Counted from the first letter of the stretch, positions 26,928-35,320 are shown. The stretch: 36,910 nt of DNA from Candidatus Krumholzibacteriia bacterium (GCA_016744705.1 JADGDU010000009.1:1-36910); one strand, 5' to 3'. The notes: generated by a model from the sequence alone, not told the origin. Numbers and translations are program-made.

Positions 26928-27989
26928 GTGACGTCCATGGACTTGAGAGAAACCATCCTGATCGTCGATGACGAACCCGCCAACATCAAAGCCCTGGCTG
27001 GGGTTCTAGGAGATCAATATCGAATTCTGGCTGCCACCAGCGGCGCCAAAGCATTGGACCTGGTAAATGAAAAAGGCCAAGAGCTGGATTTAATTTTGCT
27101 CGATGTCCTTATGCCCGTGCTCAGCGGTTATGAAGTGATGGAACGTCTTGGGGACTTACCTGAAACCGAGCGCATTCCAGTGATTTTCATAACAGCCCGC
27201 ACTGATCCAGACGAAGAGGCCCGGGGCTTGGACATGGGTGCAGTCGACTACATCGGCAAGCCGTTTCACCCGGTCATCGTTCAAGCCCGCATTCGCACCC
27301 AATTAGAATTAAAAAGACACAAAGACGACTTGGATTTTCTCGTTTCCGAACGGACCAAGGAACTGGTACGCACCCGCAAAGATATCGTCATGCGTCTGGC
27401 TAAGGCTTCTGAAACACGAGACAATGAAACGGGCATGCATATCATTCGTTTGAGTCACTTTTGTGGTATGTTGGGGCTCAAATGTGGCATGACCCAAACC
27501 CACGCCGAAACCCTCTCCACAGCCAGCCTCATGCACGATATCGGGAAAATTGGAATCCCCGATGCTGTGTTGTTGAAGCCCGGCCGACTCACCCCCGAAG
27601 AGCGAGTCGTCATGGAAACTCATACGACTCTTGGTGGGGACATTCTCTCTGATGGGGAAAGCGAATTGTTAATCATGGGTCGAGAGATAGCCCTGACGCA
27701 TCATGAACGTTGGGATGGCACTGGTTATCCCAAGGGCCTGAAAGGCGAAGAAATCACTTTGGAGGGACGTATCACATCGGTGTGTGATGTCTATGATGCT
27801 CTGACATCATTGCGTCCTTATAAAAAGCCATGGACAGTGGAAGCTGCCTGTGACTTTCTGAAGGAAAACAAGGGCACCATGTTTGAACCCCGGTTGGTGG
27901 ATTTATTTCTGGAGAACCTCGACCAGGTCCTCCAGATTATGGAAGAATACAAAGAGACTCCCGAAGTTATGGAGCTTGTGCTCAGCTGA
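26928..27989 (+). CDS. Receiver - HD-GYP response regulator (putative c-di-GMP phosphodiesterase)
   Basis: The N-terminal receiver has phospho-Asp59 (LILLDVLMP) and KPFHP. A helical linker leads to an HD-GYP domain with HD at 203-204 (LMHDIGKIGIPD) and GYP at 266-268 (HHERWDGTGYPKGL). This RpfG-like architecture hydrolyses cyclic di-GMP when phosphorylated. The start is GTG one base after the TAA of the hybrid kinase (TAATGTG), with GAAAGG upstream; an ATG at 26937 is an alternative. The coupled arrangement makes it the likely target of the kinase HPt domain. I infer it lowers c-di-GMP, perhaps favouring motility, with flagellin elsewhere in the window but no direct link. The stop lies one base from the stop of the converging CoA-transferase gene. 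Confidence 0.93.
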   Translation: MTSMDLRETILIVDDEPANIKALAGVLGDQYRILAATSGAKALDLVNEKGQELDLILLDVLMPVLSGYEVMERLGDLPETERIPVIFITARTDPDEEARGLDMGAVDYIGKPFHPVIVQARIRTQLELKRHKDDLDFLVSERTKELVRTRKDIVMRLAKASETRDNETGMHIIRLSHFCGMLGLKCGMTQTHAETLSTASLMHDIGKIGIPDAVLLKPGRLTPEERVVMETHTTLGGDILSDGESELLIMGREIALTHHERWDGTGYPKGLKGEEITLEGRITSVCDVYDALTSLRPYKKPWTVEAACDFLKENKGTMFEPRLVDLFLENLDQVLQIMEEYKETPEVMELVLS

Positions 27990-27990
27990 T

Positions 27991-29319
27991 CTAACGGGAA
28001 GGTCCGCCGCCCCGGAAGAGCCGGCCAAACAAGCCCCGCTGGTGTGCATCCGCCAGTAGAGATTCTTTGAATTCGGGATGCGCCACTTCAATCAGCGCTT
28101 CAGCCCGTTGCCGTACATTCCGGCCCAACATATGAGCCACCCCGTATTCTGTCACCACCACATGAACATCGGCTCTGGTCAGAACCACACCTGCGCCTGG
28201 ATCAAGACATGGCACGATGCGTGAAAGCTTGCCGTCGCTGGTGATGGAAGGCAGAGCAATGATGGGCAATCCACCCTCGCTCATGGCTGCGCCGCGCATG
28301 AAATCGGCTTGTCCACCAAACCCACTGTAAATAGATTCCCCAATGGACTCGGAGCAGACCTGCCCCGTCAAGTCCACCTGGATGGCACTGTTGACCGCCA
28401 CCATGTTGTCATTGCGGGCAATGTTTACCGGGTGGTTTACATAATCGGTCGGGTGAAACTCCACCAGGGCATTGTCGTGGGCAAAATCGTAAACCTCGCG
28501 AGTGCCCATGATGAACCCTGCGACCACTTTTCCAGGGTGGAAATTTTTCTTTTCCCCGGTGACGATTCCTTTATCCACCAGATGCGGTAAAGCTTCGGTG
28601 AACATTTCGGTATGCACTCCCAAGTCTGTCCGATCATCCAGAAAGCTGAGCACGGCATTGGGCACACTGCCGAGGCCCAACTGGAGGCAGGCGCCATCCC
28701 CAATCAAGGACGCCACATTTTCGCCAATTTTACGTTCCACTTCCGAGGGAGGCTCGGGCCGGAACTCGTCCAGATCGCGATCCACTTCCACAAAAGCATC
28801 AATTTTTGACACATGAATGAAGCTATCACCCAAGGTGCGAGGCATTTGGCGATTCACTTCGGCCACAATGTATTTGGCAGAGAGAGCGGCCGTTTTAGTC
28901 ACGCCCACTTCAATGCCGAAACTGCAGAATCCATGTTCATCGGGTGGGCTCAGAATGACCATAGCGTGATCCAGAGCCACCACTCCCTGCTTAAACATGC
29001 GGGCCATTTCGTGCAAATGGATGGGCACATAATCCACCCGGCCTTCATTGACCGCTTCGCGCAGATTGGATCCCACAAAACAAGCCTGACAGCGGAAGTG
29101 TCCATCCATGTCGGAGCCCACATATGGGGTATCGCCCAGGGTCAGATGATGGATGACATTGACATCCTGAAGTTCATCAGCACGGTCGGTCATAGCGGAA
29201 ATCAGGCCATGAGGCGCGGCGCATCCCGACCCCAGATAGACATTATCACCAGATTTGATCCCAGCCACAGCCTCGGCTGCGGTCTTCAGGCGGGAGCGAT
29301 AGATCTGCATCCAATTCAT
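27991..29319 (-). CDS. Acetyl-CoA hydrolase/transferase family (4-hydroxybutyrate CoA-transferase-like)
   Basis: A class I CoA-transferase that moves CoA between acyl-CoA and a carboxylate such as acetate through a glutamyl-thioester. Glu238 in LGVHTEMFTEA is at the exact position of the catalytic Glu of the Clostridium aminobutyricum 4-hydroxybutyrate enzyme, and LGLGSVPNAVL and SGFGGQADFMRGA are family motifs. The length, 442, fits. The ATG (29319-29317) overlaps the TAA of the alanine dehydrogenase gene (TAATG), so the two are coupled. Substrate is not readable; acetate, butyrate, succinate and 4-hydroxybutyrate are candidates. I infer acyl-CoA to carboxylic acid in an amino-acid fermentation. 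No terminator is seen before the converging HD-GYP gene. Confidence 0.9.
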   Translation of the reverse strand: MNWMQIYRSRLKTAAEAVAGIKSGDNVYLGSGCAAPHGLISAMTDRADELQDVNVIHHLTLGDTPYVGSDMDGHFRCQACFVGSNLREAVNEGRVDYVPIHLHEMARMFKQGVVALDHAMVILSPPDEHGFCSFGIEVGVTKTAALSAKYIVAEVNRQMPRTLGDSFIHVSKIDAFVEVDRDLDEFRPEPPSEVERKIGENVASLIGDGACLQLGLGSVPNAVLSFLDDRTDLGVHTEMFTEALPHLVDKGIVTGEKKNFHPGKVVAGFIMGTREVYDFAHDNALVEFHPTDYVNHPVNIARNDNMVAVNSAIQVDLTGQVCSESIGESIYSGFGGQADFMRGAAMSEGGLPIIALPSITSDGKLSRIVPCLDPGAGVVLTRADVHVVVTEYGVAHMLGRNVRQRAEALIEVAHPEFKESLLADAHQRGLFGRLFRGGGPSR

Positions 29320-30446
29320 TATTTTCCTTCCCCGAGCAGGTCGTCCACAAGGACCGTTTCCCGTCCCAGAATGGTCCCCAGTCCGGGGTTGGTGATTTGG
29401 CCGGCCATGATGTTGATTCCACTTTTCAGCATGGGCTGGTCCGCCAGAGCCTGAGACAGAGTGCCTTCAGTGGCTGCGCAGACATAAGGCAGCGTTTCAT
29501 TGGCCAGAGCGTAAGTGGATGAACGGGCCACCAGACTGGTCAGATTCGGCACGCAATAATGCACAATGCCATCAATAACATAGGTGGGGTCACTTAAGCG
29601 GGTGGGCCGGCTGGTTTCGAAACAACCGCCCTGGTCCACGCTGATATCAATGATCAGACTTTTTTTCCGCAGTAAACCAACCATTTCTTTAGTCACCAAA
29701 TGTGGAGTACGGGACCCGGGAATGAGCACAGCCCCCACCACCACATCAGCATAAGAAAGAACCTTACGCAGGCTGGCTTCGCTGGCCCGGAAGGTCGTCA
29801 CTTGTCCGGGGTAAGCCCAGTCCAGTTCCGAGATGCGGTCATGACTGGTATCCAGAAGCGTCACTCTGGCTCCGGCTCCAACGCAGGCACGTACGGCATT
29901 TCGTCCCACCGTGCCAGCGCCAATGACCACAACTTCGGCTGGAGGAACAGCCGGCGCTCCACCCAAAAGAATACCCAGGCCGCCATGATCGGTCTGCAGA
30001 TAACGCGCCGCAATTTGCGGAACCATGCGGCCTGCAATTTGAGACAAAGGGCGCAACACAGGAAGGTGTCCCTGGTCATCGCTGATAGTGACAAAATCTA
30101 TTGCGGTGCAGCGTTTTTCTACCAGGACTTCCACCAACTTGGGGTCAGCCACAGCCAGGTGCATCACCGCCATAATGGTCTGCTCGGGGCGGATCAGGTC
30201 GTATTCCCCTGCAGTGGGAGCATTGATTTTGACAATCACATCGGCGCGGCCGTAGATCTCATCCAGGGAATGAACAATACGAGCCCCGGCCTCCTCATAC
30301 TGGGAATCTGAAAAACCACTGCCCTTCCCGGCTTTTCTTTCCACCAGCACTGTGCGTCCGCGAGCCACCAGGTTATTGACAGCCCGGGGTGGCAAACCAA
30401 CCCGTCGTTCATCAACCGACCGTGAACGGGGAATACCGACTATCAT
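29319..30446 (-). CDS. ald: Alanine dehydrogenase (AlaDH/PNT family)
   Basis: Interconverts L-alanine and pyruvate plus ammonia with NAD. Active-site residues are in place: Arg15 (DERRVGLPP), Lys73 (VKINAPT) and His96 (VMHLA). The nucleotide fold has GAGTVGRNA with an acidic Asp at the second strand end (LLDTS), which indicates NAD rather than NADP. IAARYLQTDHGGLGILLGG and SISVDQGGCFETSRPT match family regions. Length 375 is usual. Some motifs differ from typical Ald (for example KINAP in place of KEPLP), so a related 2-oxoacid dehydrogenase of this family cannot be excluded. It is coupled to the CoA-transferase gene downstream and follows the Kor block, separated by a terminator. Confidence 0.88.
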   Translation of the reverse strand: MIVGIPRSRSVDERRVGLPPRAVNNLVARGRTVLVERKAGKGSGFSDSQYEEAGARIVHSLDEIYGRADVIVKINAPTAGEYDLIRPEQTIMAVMHLAVADPKLVEVLVEKRCTAIDFVTISDDQGHLPVLRPLSQIAGRMVPQIAARYLQTDHGGLGILLGGAPAVPPAEVVVIGAGTVGRNAVRACVGAGARVTLLDTSHDRISELDWAYPGQVTTFRASEASLRKVLSYADVVVGAVLIPGSRTPHLVTKEMVGLLRKKSLIIDISVDQGGCFETSRPTRLSDPTYVIDGIVHYCVPNLTSLVARSSTYALANETLPYVCAATEGTLSQALADQPMLKSGINIMAGQITNPGLGTILGRETVLVDDLLGEGK

Positions 30447-30491
30447 GGCGCTTACCTTTCATTCCAGTTTTTATTCACATCTATAGCCAAC

Positions 30492-30527
30492 AAAACGACC
30501 GACCCCTGCCTGAGCGGAGCCGGTCGC
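30492..30527 (-). terminator. Terminator after the Kor operon
   Basis: On the minus strand CGACCG (30526-30521) pairs with CGGTCG (30501-30496), extended by GCTCC/GGGGT with wobbles, followed by TTTTG (30495-30491). It separates korBC from ald; readthrough is possible. Confidence 0.6.
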
Positions 30528-30562
30528 TTTTCGGAGCGATCAGCCCCGGATTAAAAAGAGTC

Positions 30563-31984
30563 TCATTCCCCGTTTTTCACGTAGTCGTAACCACGCATGA
30601 AGGCCGACATGTTCATGTCGATGAGAGTCTTCTTTTTGATCACTTTCTTCAATGTATCCATGGCAAATTCAGAATCGAATGAGCCAGTGGCCGCGCACAA
30701 GGCACCCAGAATAACCACGTTGGCCACCTTAGCTGTTCCCACTTCATCAGCAATGTCGCTGGCGGGAATGGCTACCACATTCAGGTTTGCTCTCTTGGGA
30801 CGGCCTTCCACCACAGTGGTGTCCAGAATGATGGTACCGCCATCGCTCACTTCCTCTTCGAAGAGATCCAGCGAAGGCTGATTCATGACCACCAAAACAT
30901 TGGGATGATCCACCAAAGGAGTCCCGATGCGTTGTTCGGAAACATTCACCGAACAGTTGGCCGTGCCACCGCGCATTTCTGGACCATAGGCAGGGAACCA
31001 GCTCACATGGTGGCCGGCGCGCATACCAATCTGGGACAGGAAAAGCCCCAGGGTCAAAATGCCCTGGCCACCAAATCCAGCAAATTTGCATTGCAGATCG
31101 TGGTTCAAGGTATGCGGTTCATTGCCATCAAGAGGTGATTTCATGCGGTTGATATAGGCGTTGACTGTGTCGGGTTCAAACTCAGCACAAACCCGATCCC
31201 AGGCACCTTCATCAGTGTTTTCAGATTCATCTTTCAACACACCGAGAGGGAAGTATTCCAACATGTCGTCCACGAGCCAATCGCGGGACATGACAGGATC
31301 CATTTTCCAACCTGTGGGGCAAGTTGCCACGATTTCCACAAAGCTGTAACCCTTGCCTTCGGCTTGGATTTTCAGCGCTTTGCGGATAGCCTTCTTGGCC
31401 TTCATGATGTGTTTGCTGTGCCCGATGGCCACCCGTTCGATGTATGTGGGAGCTGGCAGCGTAGCCAGCATCTCAGCCATCTTGATGGGGTTGCCGTGGA
31501 CAGTTTCGATGCGCCCCTGAGGGGTGGTAGTACTGCGCTGGCCGATCATGGTGGTGGGAGCCATCTGTCCGCCGGTCATACCGTAAATGGCATTGTTGAC
31601 GAAGAAAACACAGATATTCTCACCACGGTTGGCAGCATGAATGGTCTCGGCGGTACCGATGGCCGCCAGATCGCCATCACCCTGGTAGGAGATCACGATG
31701 CTGTCGGGATTGGTGCGCTTGATGGCCGTAGCCACTGCTGCAGCCCGACCATGGGCAGCCTGGAAGTTTCCACAATCGAAGTAGTAGTAACCAAAGACCG
31801 AGCAACCCACGGGAGAGACGAATACCGAGCGATCGGTGATTTCCAACTCTTCCATGGATTCGGCAATCATTTTATGAATATTACCATGGCCACAGCCAGG
31901 GCAATAATGGGTGGCTTCTTTAGCCGGCCCGCCTTTACGCTCAAACACCTGATAGAAGGCATTTGCTTTTTCAAAGACTTTCAT
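30563..31984 (-). CDS. 2-oxoacid:ferredoxin oxidoreductase, fused beta and gamma subunits
   Basis: Residues about 1-270 are the TPP-binding beta subunit: CPGCGHGN and GCSVFGYYYFDC supply cluster cysteines, and YQGDGDLAAIGTAE ... FFVNN is the GDG-NN thiamine-diphosphate motif. Residues about 300-473 are the gamma subunit: KFAGFGGQGILTLG, WFPAYGPEMRGGTANC, LVVMNQPSLDLFEEEV. The two are normally separate genes; here no stop or restart lies between. With KorA and ferredoxin the enzyme oxidatively decarboxylates 2-oxoacids to acyl-CoA and reduced ferredoxin. Substrate (2-oxoglutarate, pyruvate or branched-chain) is not certain, although the subunit style is closest to 2-oxoglutarate/2-ketoisovalerate types. 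The ATG overlaps the korA stop (TAATG). Confidence 0.92.
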   Translation of the reverse strand: MKVFEKANAFYQVFERKGGPAKEATHYCPGCGHGNIHKMIAESMEELEITDRSVFVSPVGCSVFGYYYFDCGNFQAAHGRAAAVATAIKRTNPDSIVISYQGDGDLAAIGTAETIHAANRGENICVFFVNNAIYGMTGGQMAPTTMIGQRSTTTPQGRIETVHGNPIKMAEMLATLPAPTYIERVAIGHSKHIMKAKKAIRKALKIQAEGKGYSFVEIVATCPTGWKMDPVMSRDWLVDDMLEYFPLGVLKDESENTDEGAWDRVCAEFEPDTVNAYINRMKSPLDGNEPHTLNHDLQCKFAGFGGQGILTLGLFLSQIGMRAGHHVSWFPAYGPEMRGGTANCSVNVSEQRIGTPLVDHPNVLVVMNQPSLDLFEEEVSDGGTIILDTTVVEGRPKRANLNVVAIPASDIADEVGTAKVANVVILGALCAATGSFDSEFAMDTLKKVIKKKTLIDMNMSAFMRGYDYVKNGE

Positions 31985-33045
31985 TATTTCTGCCCTCCTT
32001 CAAGAATTTTGGTGTACTCGGCCACCAGTTCCTTGCCACCGGGCACCACGCCACCGCAGCGTCCGTAGAAATGCACAGGGACTTTGCCGTTGACGGCCAA
32101 TTGCACGTCTTCGATCATCTGCCCGGTGGACAATTCAGCAGCCAGGAAACATTTCGCCGTATCTGCCAGTTTGTTGATGATTTGGGTGGGGAATGGCCAG
32201 AGGGTGATGGGTCGCAGCAAGCCGACCTTCATGCCTTTTTCCCGGGCTTCGTCGATGGTACTATAGACGATGCGGGAAACCACACCGTAAGCTACGACGA
32301 CCAAGTCAGCGTCATCAGTTTTGTATTCTTCGTACATGACCTCTTTGGCCATGATTTCTTTGTATTTTGCGTCGAGCTTGAGATTGTGTTCTTCCAGATC
32401 TTCAGGCTCGAGGACGATGGAACTGACCAAATTTTTCTTGGTGGCTGCAGTACCGTCAACCATCCAGTCCGAATGGTCGTACTCAAGAGGCTTGGCCTCG
32501 GGCAGATCCACCACTTCCATCATCTGGCCGGTGATGCCATCGGCAGCGATGCAGGCGGGATTGCGGTACTGGTCAGCCAGGTCGAAAGCTTTCATGGTCA
32601 GGTCACACATTTCCTGGGCACCATTGGGAGCCAAAGTGATCAAACGGTAATTACCGTGACCGCCACCCTTGGTGATCTGGAAATAATCGGCCTGCTCAGG
32701 TGCTATGTTTCCCAAACCAGGGCCACCGCGAACAATATTGACCACCACACAAGGCACTTCAGCCCCGGCGCAATAGCTGAGTCCCTCTTGTTTCAAACTG
32801 AAACCGGGACTGGAAGAAGCCGTCATAGTGCGAACACCCATACCGGCGGTACCATAAACCATATTAATGGCCGAAACTTCACTCTCAGCCTGAATGAACA
32901 CACCATTGAGGGCCGGAAAGTGCAAGGCTGCCGCGTGGGCAATCTCACTGGCCGGTGTGATGGGGTAGCCGTAATAGGCCCGGCATCCCGCCGCGAGGGC
33001 ACCTACGATGATAGCATCGTTGCCCTTCATAAACTGTCTTGCCAT
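31984..33045 (-). CDS. 2-oxoacid:ferredoxin oxidoreductase alpha subunit (KorA-like)
   Basis: The pyrimidine-binding half of the enzyme: YYGYPITPASEIAH near the N-terminus, FIQAESEVSAINMVYGTAGMG, MTASSSPGFSLKQEGL, and the C-terminal transketolase-type domain (VVVAYGVVSRIVYSTIDEARE, GLLRPITLWPFP). Length 353 fits KorA. The ATG at 33045 (MARQFMKGND) follows GGGAGA by seven bases; an open extension to 33282 overlaps the ferredoxin gene and is not expressed in that frame. It lies 25 bases after the ferredoxin gene. The N-terminal part has no fused gamma domain. Confidence 0.93.
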   Translation of the reverse strand: MARQFMKGNDAIIVGALAAGCRAYYGYPITPASEIAHAAALHFPALNGVFIQAESEVSAINMVYGTAGMGVRTMTASSSPGFSLKQEGLSYCAGAEVPCVVVNIVRGGPGLGNIAPEQADYFQITKGGGHGNYRLITLAPNGAQEMCDLTMKAFDLADQYRNPACIAADGITGQMMEVVDLPEAKPLEYDHSDWMVDGTAATKKNLVSSIVLEPEDLEEHNLKLDAKYKEIMAKEVMYEEYKTDDADLVVVAYGVVSRIVYSTIDEAREKGMKVGLLRPITLWPFPTQIINKLADTAKCFLAAELSTGQMIEDVQLAVNGKVPVHFYGRCGGVVPGGKELVAEYTKILEGGQK

Positions 33046-33070
33046 GGACAATCTCCCGTCAGTTGACTCG

Positions 33071-33301
33071 TTAGGGCTTAACGACGATGATAGCGCCCGG
33101 CTCGGGGCACGTATAATAACAGAGTGAACAACCAGTGCAGTTTTCGCCGGTATAAAAAGCCGGATGATAGCTGGCACTGTTGAGGTTATCGCTGATGGCG
33201 ATGACGCTCTTGGGGCACACAGCAAGGCATAATTGGCAGCCTTTGCAGAGCTCCGGGTTGACTTCCATGGTGGGGACTTCAACGGTGGATTTGTCGATCA
33301 T
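33071..33301 (-). CDS. 2x[4Fe-4S] ferredoxin, delta subunit of the oxidoreductase (KorD-like)
   Basis: 76 residues with two cluster motifs: [12 protein letters not shown] (first) and [12 protein letters not shown] (second). It is the likely electron acceptor or delta subunit that passes electrons from the thiamine enzyme. The ATG at 33301 is chosen because GAGG sits eight bases upstream; a GTG nine bases earlier overlaps that SD. It is the first gene of the operon, and its upstream region (33302-33389) contains a palindrome AAGAAATGTTTCTT (33375-33388) but no clear -35/-10. Confidence 0.9.
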   Translation of the reverse strand: MIDKSTVEVPTMEVNPELCKGCQLCLAVCPKSVIAISDNLNSASYHPAFYTGENCTGCSLCYYTCPEPGAIIVVKP

Positions 33302-33389
33302 GAAATTCACCTCAAGACTTTGGGTAGCAGGATCGATATGTCCTCACCAAGATAACCATTGGCGGGCCACAGAAAAGAAATGTTTCTTG

Positions 33390-33433
33390 AAAAACAACTG
33401 GTCATTCCGGAGTTAAGCCCCCCGAAATGACCA
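33390..33433 (-). terminator. Strong intrinsic terminator after the crotonase gene
   Basis: On the minus strand TGGTCATTTCGG (33433-33422) pairs with CCGGAATGACCA (33410-33399), 12 pairs with one wobble, 11-base loop, followed by GTTGTTTTTC. It isolates the crotonase gene from the oxidoreductase operon. Confidence 0.85.
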
Positions 33434-33464
33434 ACCTTTAAATTTCCTCTTCAGAGAGCAAAAA

Positions 33465-34247
33465 TCAGGGCTTCTGAAAGTTGGGCTTCCGCTTCTCCAT
33501 AAAGGCAGAACACCCTTCATGGGCGTCTTCTGAGGCCCCGCAAACCCCGAACAGCGCTGCTTCCAAATGACAACCGCTTTCCTGAGACATTTCCAGCCCT
33601 TCATTTACCGCTTGCAAGGCCATACGCAAAGTGAAAGAACTCTTGGCTGCCAAAATGCTGGCCACCTTCATCACGGCAGGCATCAAGTCCTCCTGGGGCA
33701 GCACTTTATTCACCAGCCCCATGGCCGCCGCTTCATCTGCTGAAATCATGCCCCCCATGAGAACCAGCTCCAAGGCGCGCCCTTTGCCCACCAGGCGAGC
33801 CAGACGTTGGGTGCCACCAAAACCGGGAATCAACCCCAAACCTGTCTCAGGCAAGCCCAATTTGGCATTTTCGGCGGCGTAACGGAAGGAGCAGGCCATA
33901 GCCAATTCGCAGCCACCGCCCAAAGCAAATCCTCCCACAGCGGCAATCACTGGTTTTCCCAGATTTTCAATGCGGTTCATAAGAGCCTGACCTCGGCGTG
34001 CCAGGGTTTCGGCCTCATCAGCCTTCATGGTGGCCATTTCTCCAATATCCGCTCCAGCCACAAAAGCCTTCTCGCCGGCCCCGCGCATCACCACCACCTG
34101 GCAGGCTGAGTCCTTGGCCAAAGCCATAAAACAAGCGTCCAACTCGCTTATGGTTATTTGATTTAGGGCGTTCAATTTATCCGGCCGATTAACCGTAACA
34201 ACGGCGATGCCGTCGGACAAATCACAAAGTATATTTTCAAAATTCAT
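33465..34247 (-). CDS. Enoyl-CoA hydratase / crotonase-family enzyme
   Basis: Crotonase-fold enzyme acting on acyl-CoA. The oxyanion-hole pieces AFVAGADIGEM (about 61-71) and GGFALGGGCELAMAC (105-119) are present. Both catalytic Glu are there: Glu114 (GGCELAM) and Glu134 (GLPETGLGLIPGFGGTQRL). That pair fits hydration of 2-enoyl-CoA, as in short-chain beta-oxidation or butyrate-type fermentation. Length 260 is standard. The ATG at 34247 has AAAGGG eight bases upstream. It has its own promoter and terminator and is not in the Kor operon, though the functions could join through acyl-CoA. Exact chain length cannot be read. Confidence 0.93.
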   Translation of the reverse strand: MNFENILCDLSDGIAVVTVNRPDKLNALNQITISELDACFMALAKDSACQVVVMRGAGEKAFVAGADIGEMATMKADEAETLARRGQALMNRIENLGKPVIAAVGGFALGGGCELAMACSFRYAAENAKLGLPETGLGLIPGFGGTQRLARLVGKGRALELVLMGGMISADEAAAMGLVNKVLPQEDLMPAVMKVASILAAKSSFTLRMALQAVNEGLEMSQESGCHLEAALFGVCGASEDAHEGCSAFMEKRKPNFQKP

Positions 34248-34546
34248 GGCAAAACCCTTTGCAAGAGAGTGAATGTTCCATTTTTTCCAACCTTATATAT
34301 AACAGACCTGAGGATGGCATTCAAAGTGCATTTATTCCCCAAGACATACGAAAAAACTTTATTATCTAGACAGCCCTGATATGGAGTGATAGGATGTTTT
34401 TGGGGTTTCGTCCCCCCCAATTCGCTCATCAAATGGCCAGAAACAAGAAAAACGTTCAATATGCCAAGTATTGTCACGTTTCTGAATGGTCAAAATTCAC
34501 ACCTGTTTTTGGGATTAATAATTGAATCCAATTACGGAGGAACAAA
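34248..34546. other. Divergent intergenic region, crotonase / secreted OB protein
   Basis: About 300 AT-richer bases between divergent genes. The minus-strand promoter (34296-34324) is clear. For the plus strand, TTGTCA at 34471-34476 with a weak AATTCA after 17 bases is a possible promoter, and GGAGGA (34536-34541) is the ribosome-binding site. Short open frames here look like chance. Confidence 0.4.
34296..34324 (-). promoter_or_regulatory. Sigma-70 promoter of the crotonase gene
   Basis: On the minus strand TTGAAT (34324-34319), 17-base spacer, TATATA (34301-34296). The leader to the ATG at 34247 would be about 42 bases. Confidence 0.65.
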
Positions 34547-35236
34547 ATGAAGAAAATTGCTCTCGTTTTCCTGCTGGTACTCATTGCTGGCGTCGCTCAG
34601 GGAACTGCCATCTATGACATCCAAACCGGGGCTGTCGATGAAAACTCCCTGGTTACACCATGCGACGTTGTCGTGACGGCCGTGACTGACAATGGCATCT
34701 TTGTAGCAGAAGCACCGTACGGGCAATACAACGGTATCTGGGTCTATACTGGCAACGAAGAGCCTCATGGCTTGGTCGCTGGAGATGTTGTTTGTATCTG
34801 TGGCGAATACGTCGAGTACTACGACCTCTCCGAAGTGGACATCGTGGCTGCCGGTGTTTACGGCTCCGTGCTCAAAGTGGGCCAACAAGATATCCCCGCT
34901 CCTAGCCTCGTCACCGCTGCAGATCTGGCTGCTGACAGTGAGCCCTGGGAAAGTTGTGTCGTTACAATCACCGACGGTATGATCGTCAGTGAAGTTCTCG
35001 ACTATGGTGAATGGAATGCCCTAGCTCTTGACGGCACTCCAGTCATGTTCGATGACTACTGGTACGATGCCTCCACTGTGGAAGTTGATCATTGCTATAA
35101 CAACGCTACCGGCGTCTGGTTCTATGGTTATGGAAACTTTAAGCTGGAAGCATTCGAAGACGGCATTGAATTGACCGACTGCACCGTGGCCACCCAAGAC
35201 GTGACCTTCGGTTCCATCAAATCCCTGTATCGTTAA
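34547..35236 (+). CDS. Secreted protein with OB-fold (YhcR-type nuclease-associated) repeats
   Basis: Signal peptide MKKIALVFLLVLIAGVAQG, cleaved near residue 19, then two similar halves. Each has the pattern seen in OB-fold domains that accompany secreted nucleases and phosphatases: VTAVTDNGIFVAEAPYGQYNGIWVY, then GDVVCICGEYVEYYDLSEVDI, and, in the second half, CVVTITDGMIVSEVLDYGEW. No nuclease or other catalytic domain is attached; at 229 residues it is the OB part alone. I infer a periplasmic or secreted ligand-binding protein of unknown role. The ATG has GGAGGA five bases upstream. Six cysteines in the mature protein could form disulfides. Confidence 0.6.
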   Translation: MKKIALVFLLVLIAGVAQGTAIYDIQTGAVDENSLVTPCDVVVTAVTDNGIFVAEAPYGQYNGIWVYTGNEEPHGLVAGDVVCICGEYVEYYDLSEVDIVAAGVYGSVLKVGQQDIPAPSLVTAADLAADSEPWESCVVTITDGMIVSEVLDYGEWNALALDGTPVMFDDYWYDASTVEVDHCYNNATGVWFYGYGNFKLEAFEDGIELTDCTVATQDVTFGSIKSLYR

Positions 35237-35257
35237 TGACGATATGCGTTTTGTGGC

Positions 35258-35282
35258 AGGGGCGGGCCGAGGGCCCGTCCCT
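35258..35282 (+). terminator. GC-rich hairpin after the OB-fold gene
   Basis: AGGGGCGGGCC (35258-35268), loop GAG, GGCCCGTCCCT (35272-35282): 11 pairs with one wobble. No T-run follows, so it may act as a pausing or Rho-assisted terminator or protect the 3' end. Confidence 0.5.
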
Positions 35283-35289
35283 GATAATG

Positions 35290-35320
35290 TTGCCGTTTTC
35301 CTGGATTAGTTTAGGATAAT
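35290..35320 (+). promoter_or_regulatory. Possible promoter of the last hybrid kinase
   Basis: TTGCCG (35290-35295) with TAGGAT at 17 bases or GATAAT (35315-35320) at 19 bases. Neither is ideal; the leader to the TTG at 35374 would be about 50 bases. Confidence 0.3.

Noticed and set aside
31963..33066. Long plus-strand open frame opposite korA
   Set aside because: Antisense shadow of a clear KorA coding region; no RBS or family features.
33046..33282. N-terminal extension of KorA
   Set aside because: It overlaps the ferredoxin gene in another frame, while GGGAGA before 33045 gives the normal KorA start.
34244..34477. Minus-strand open frame of 77 codons upstream of the crotonase gene
   Set aside because: It covers the crotonase promoter, has no SD or recognisable domain, and its composition follows the AT-rich spacer.
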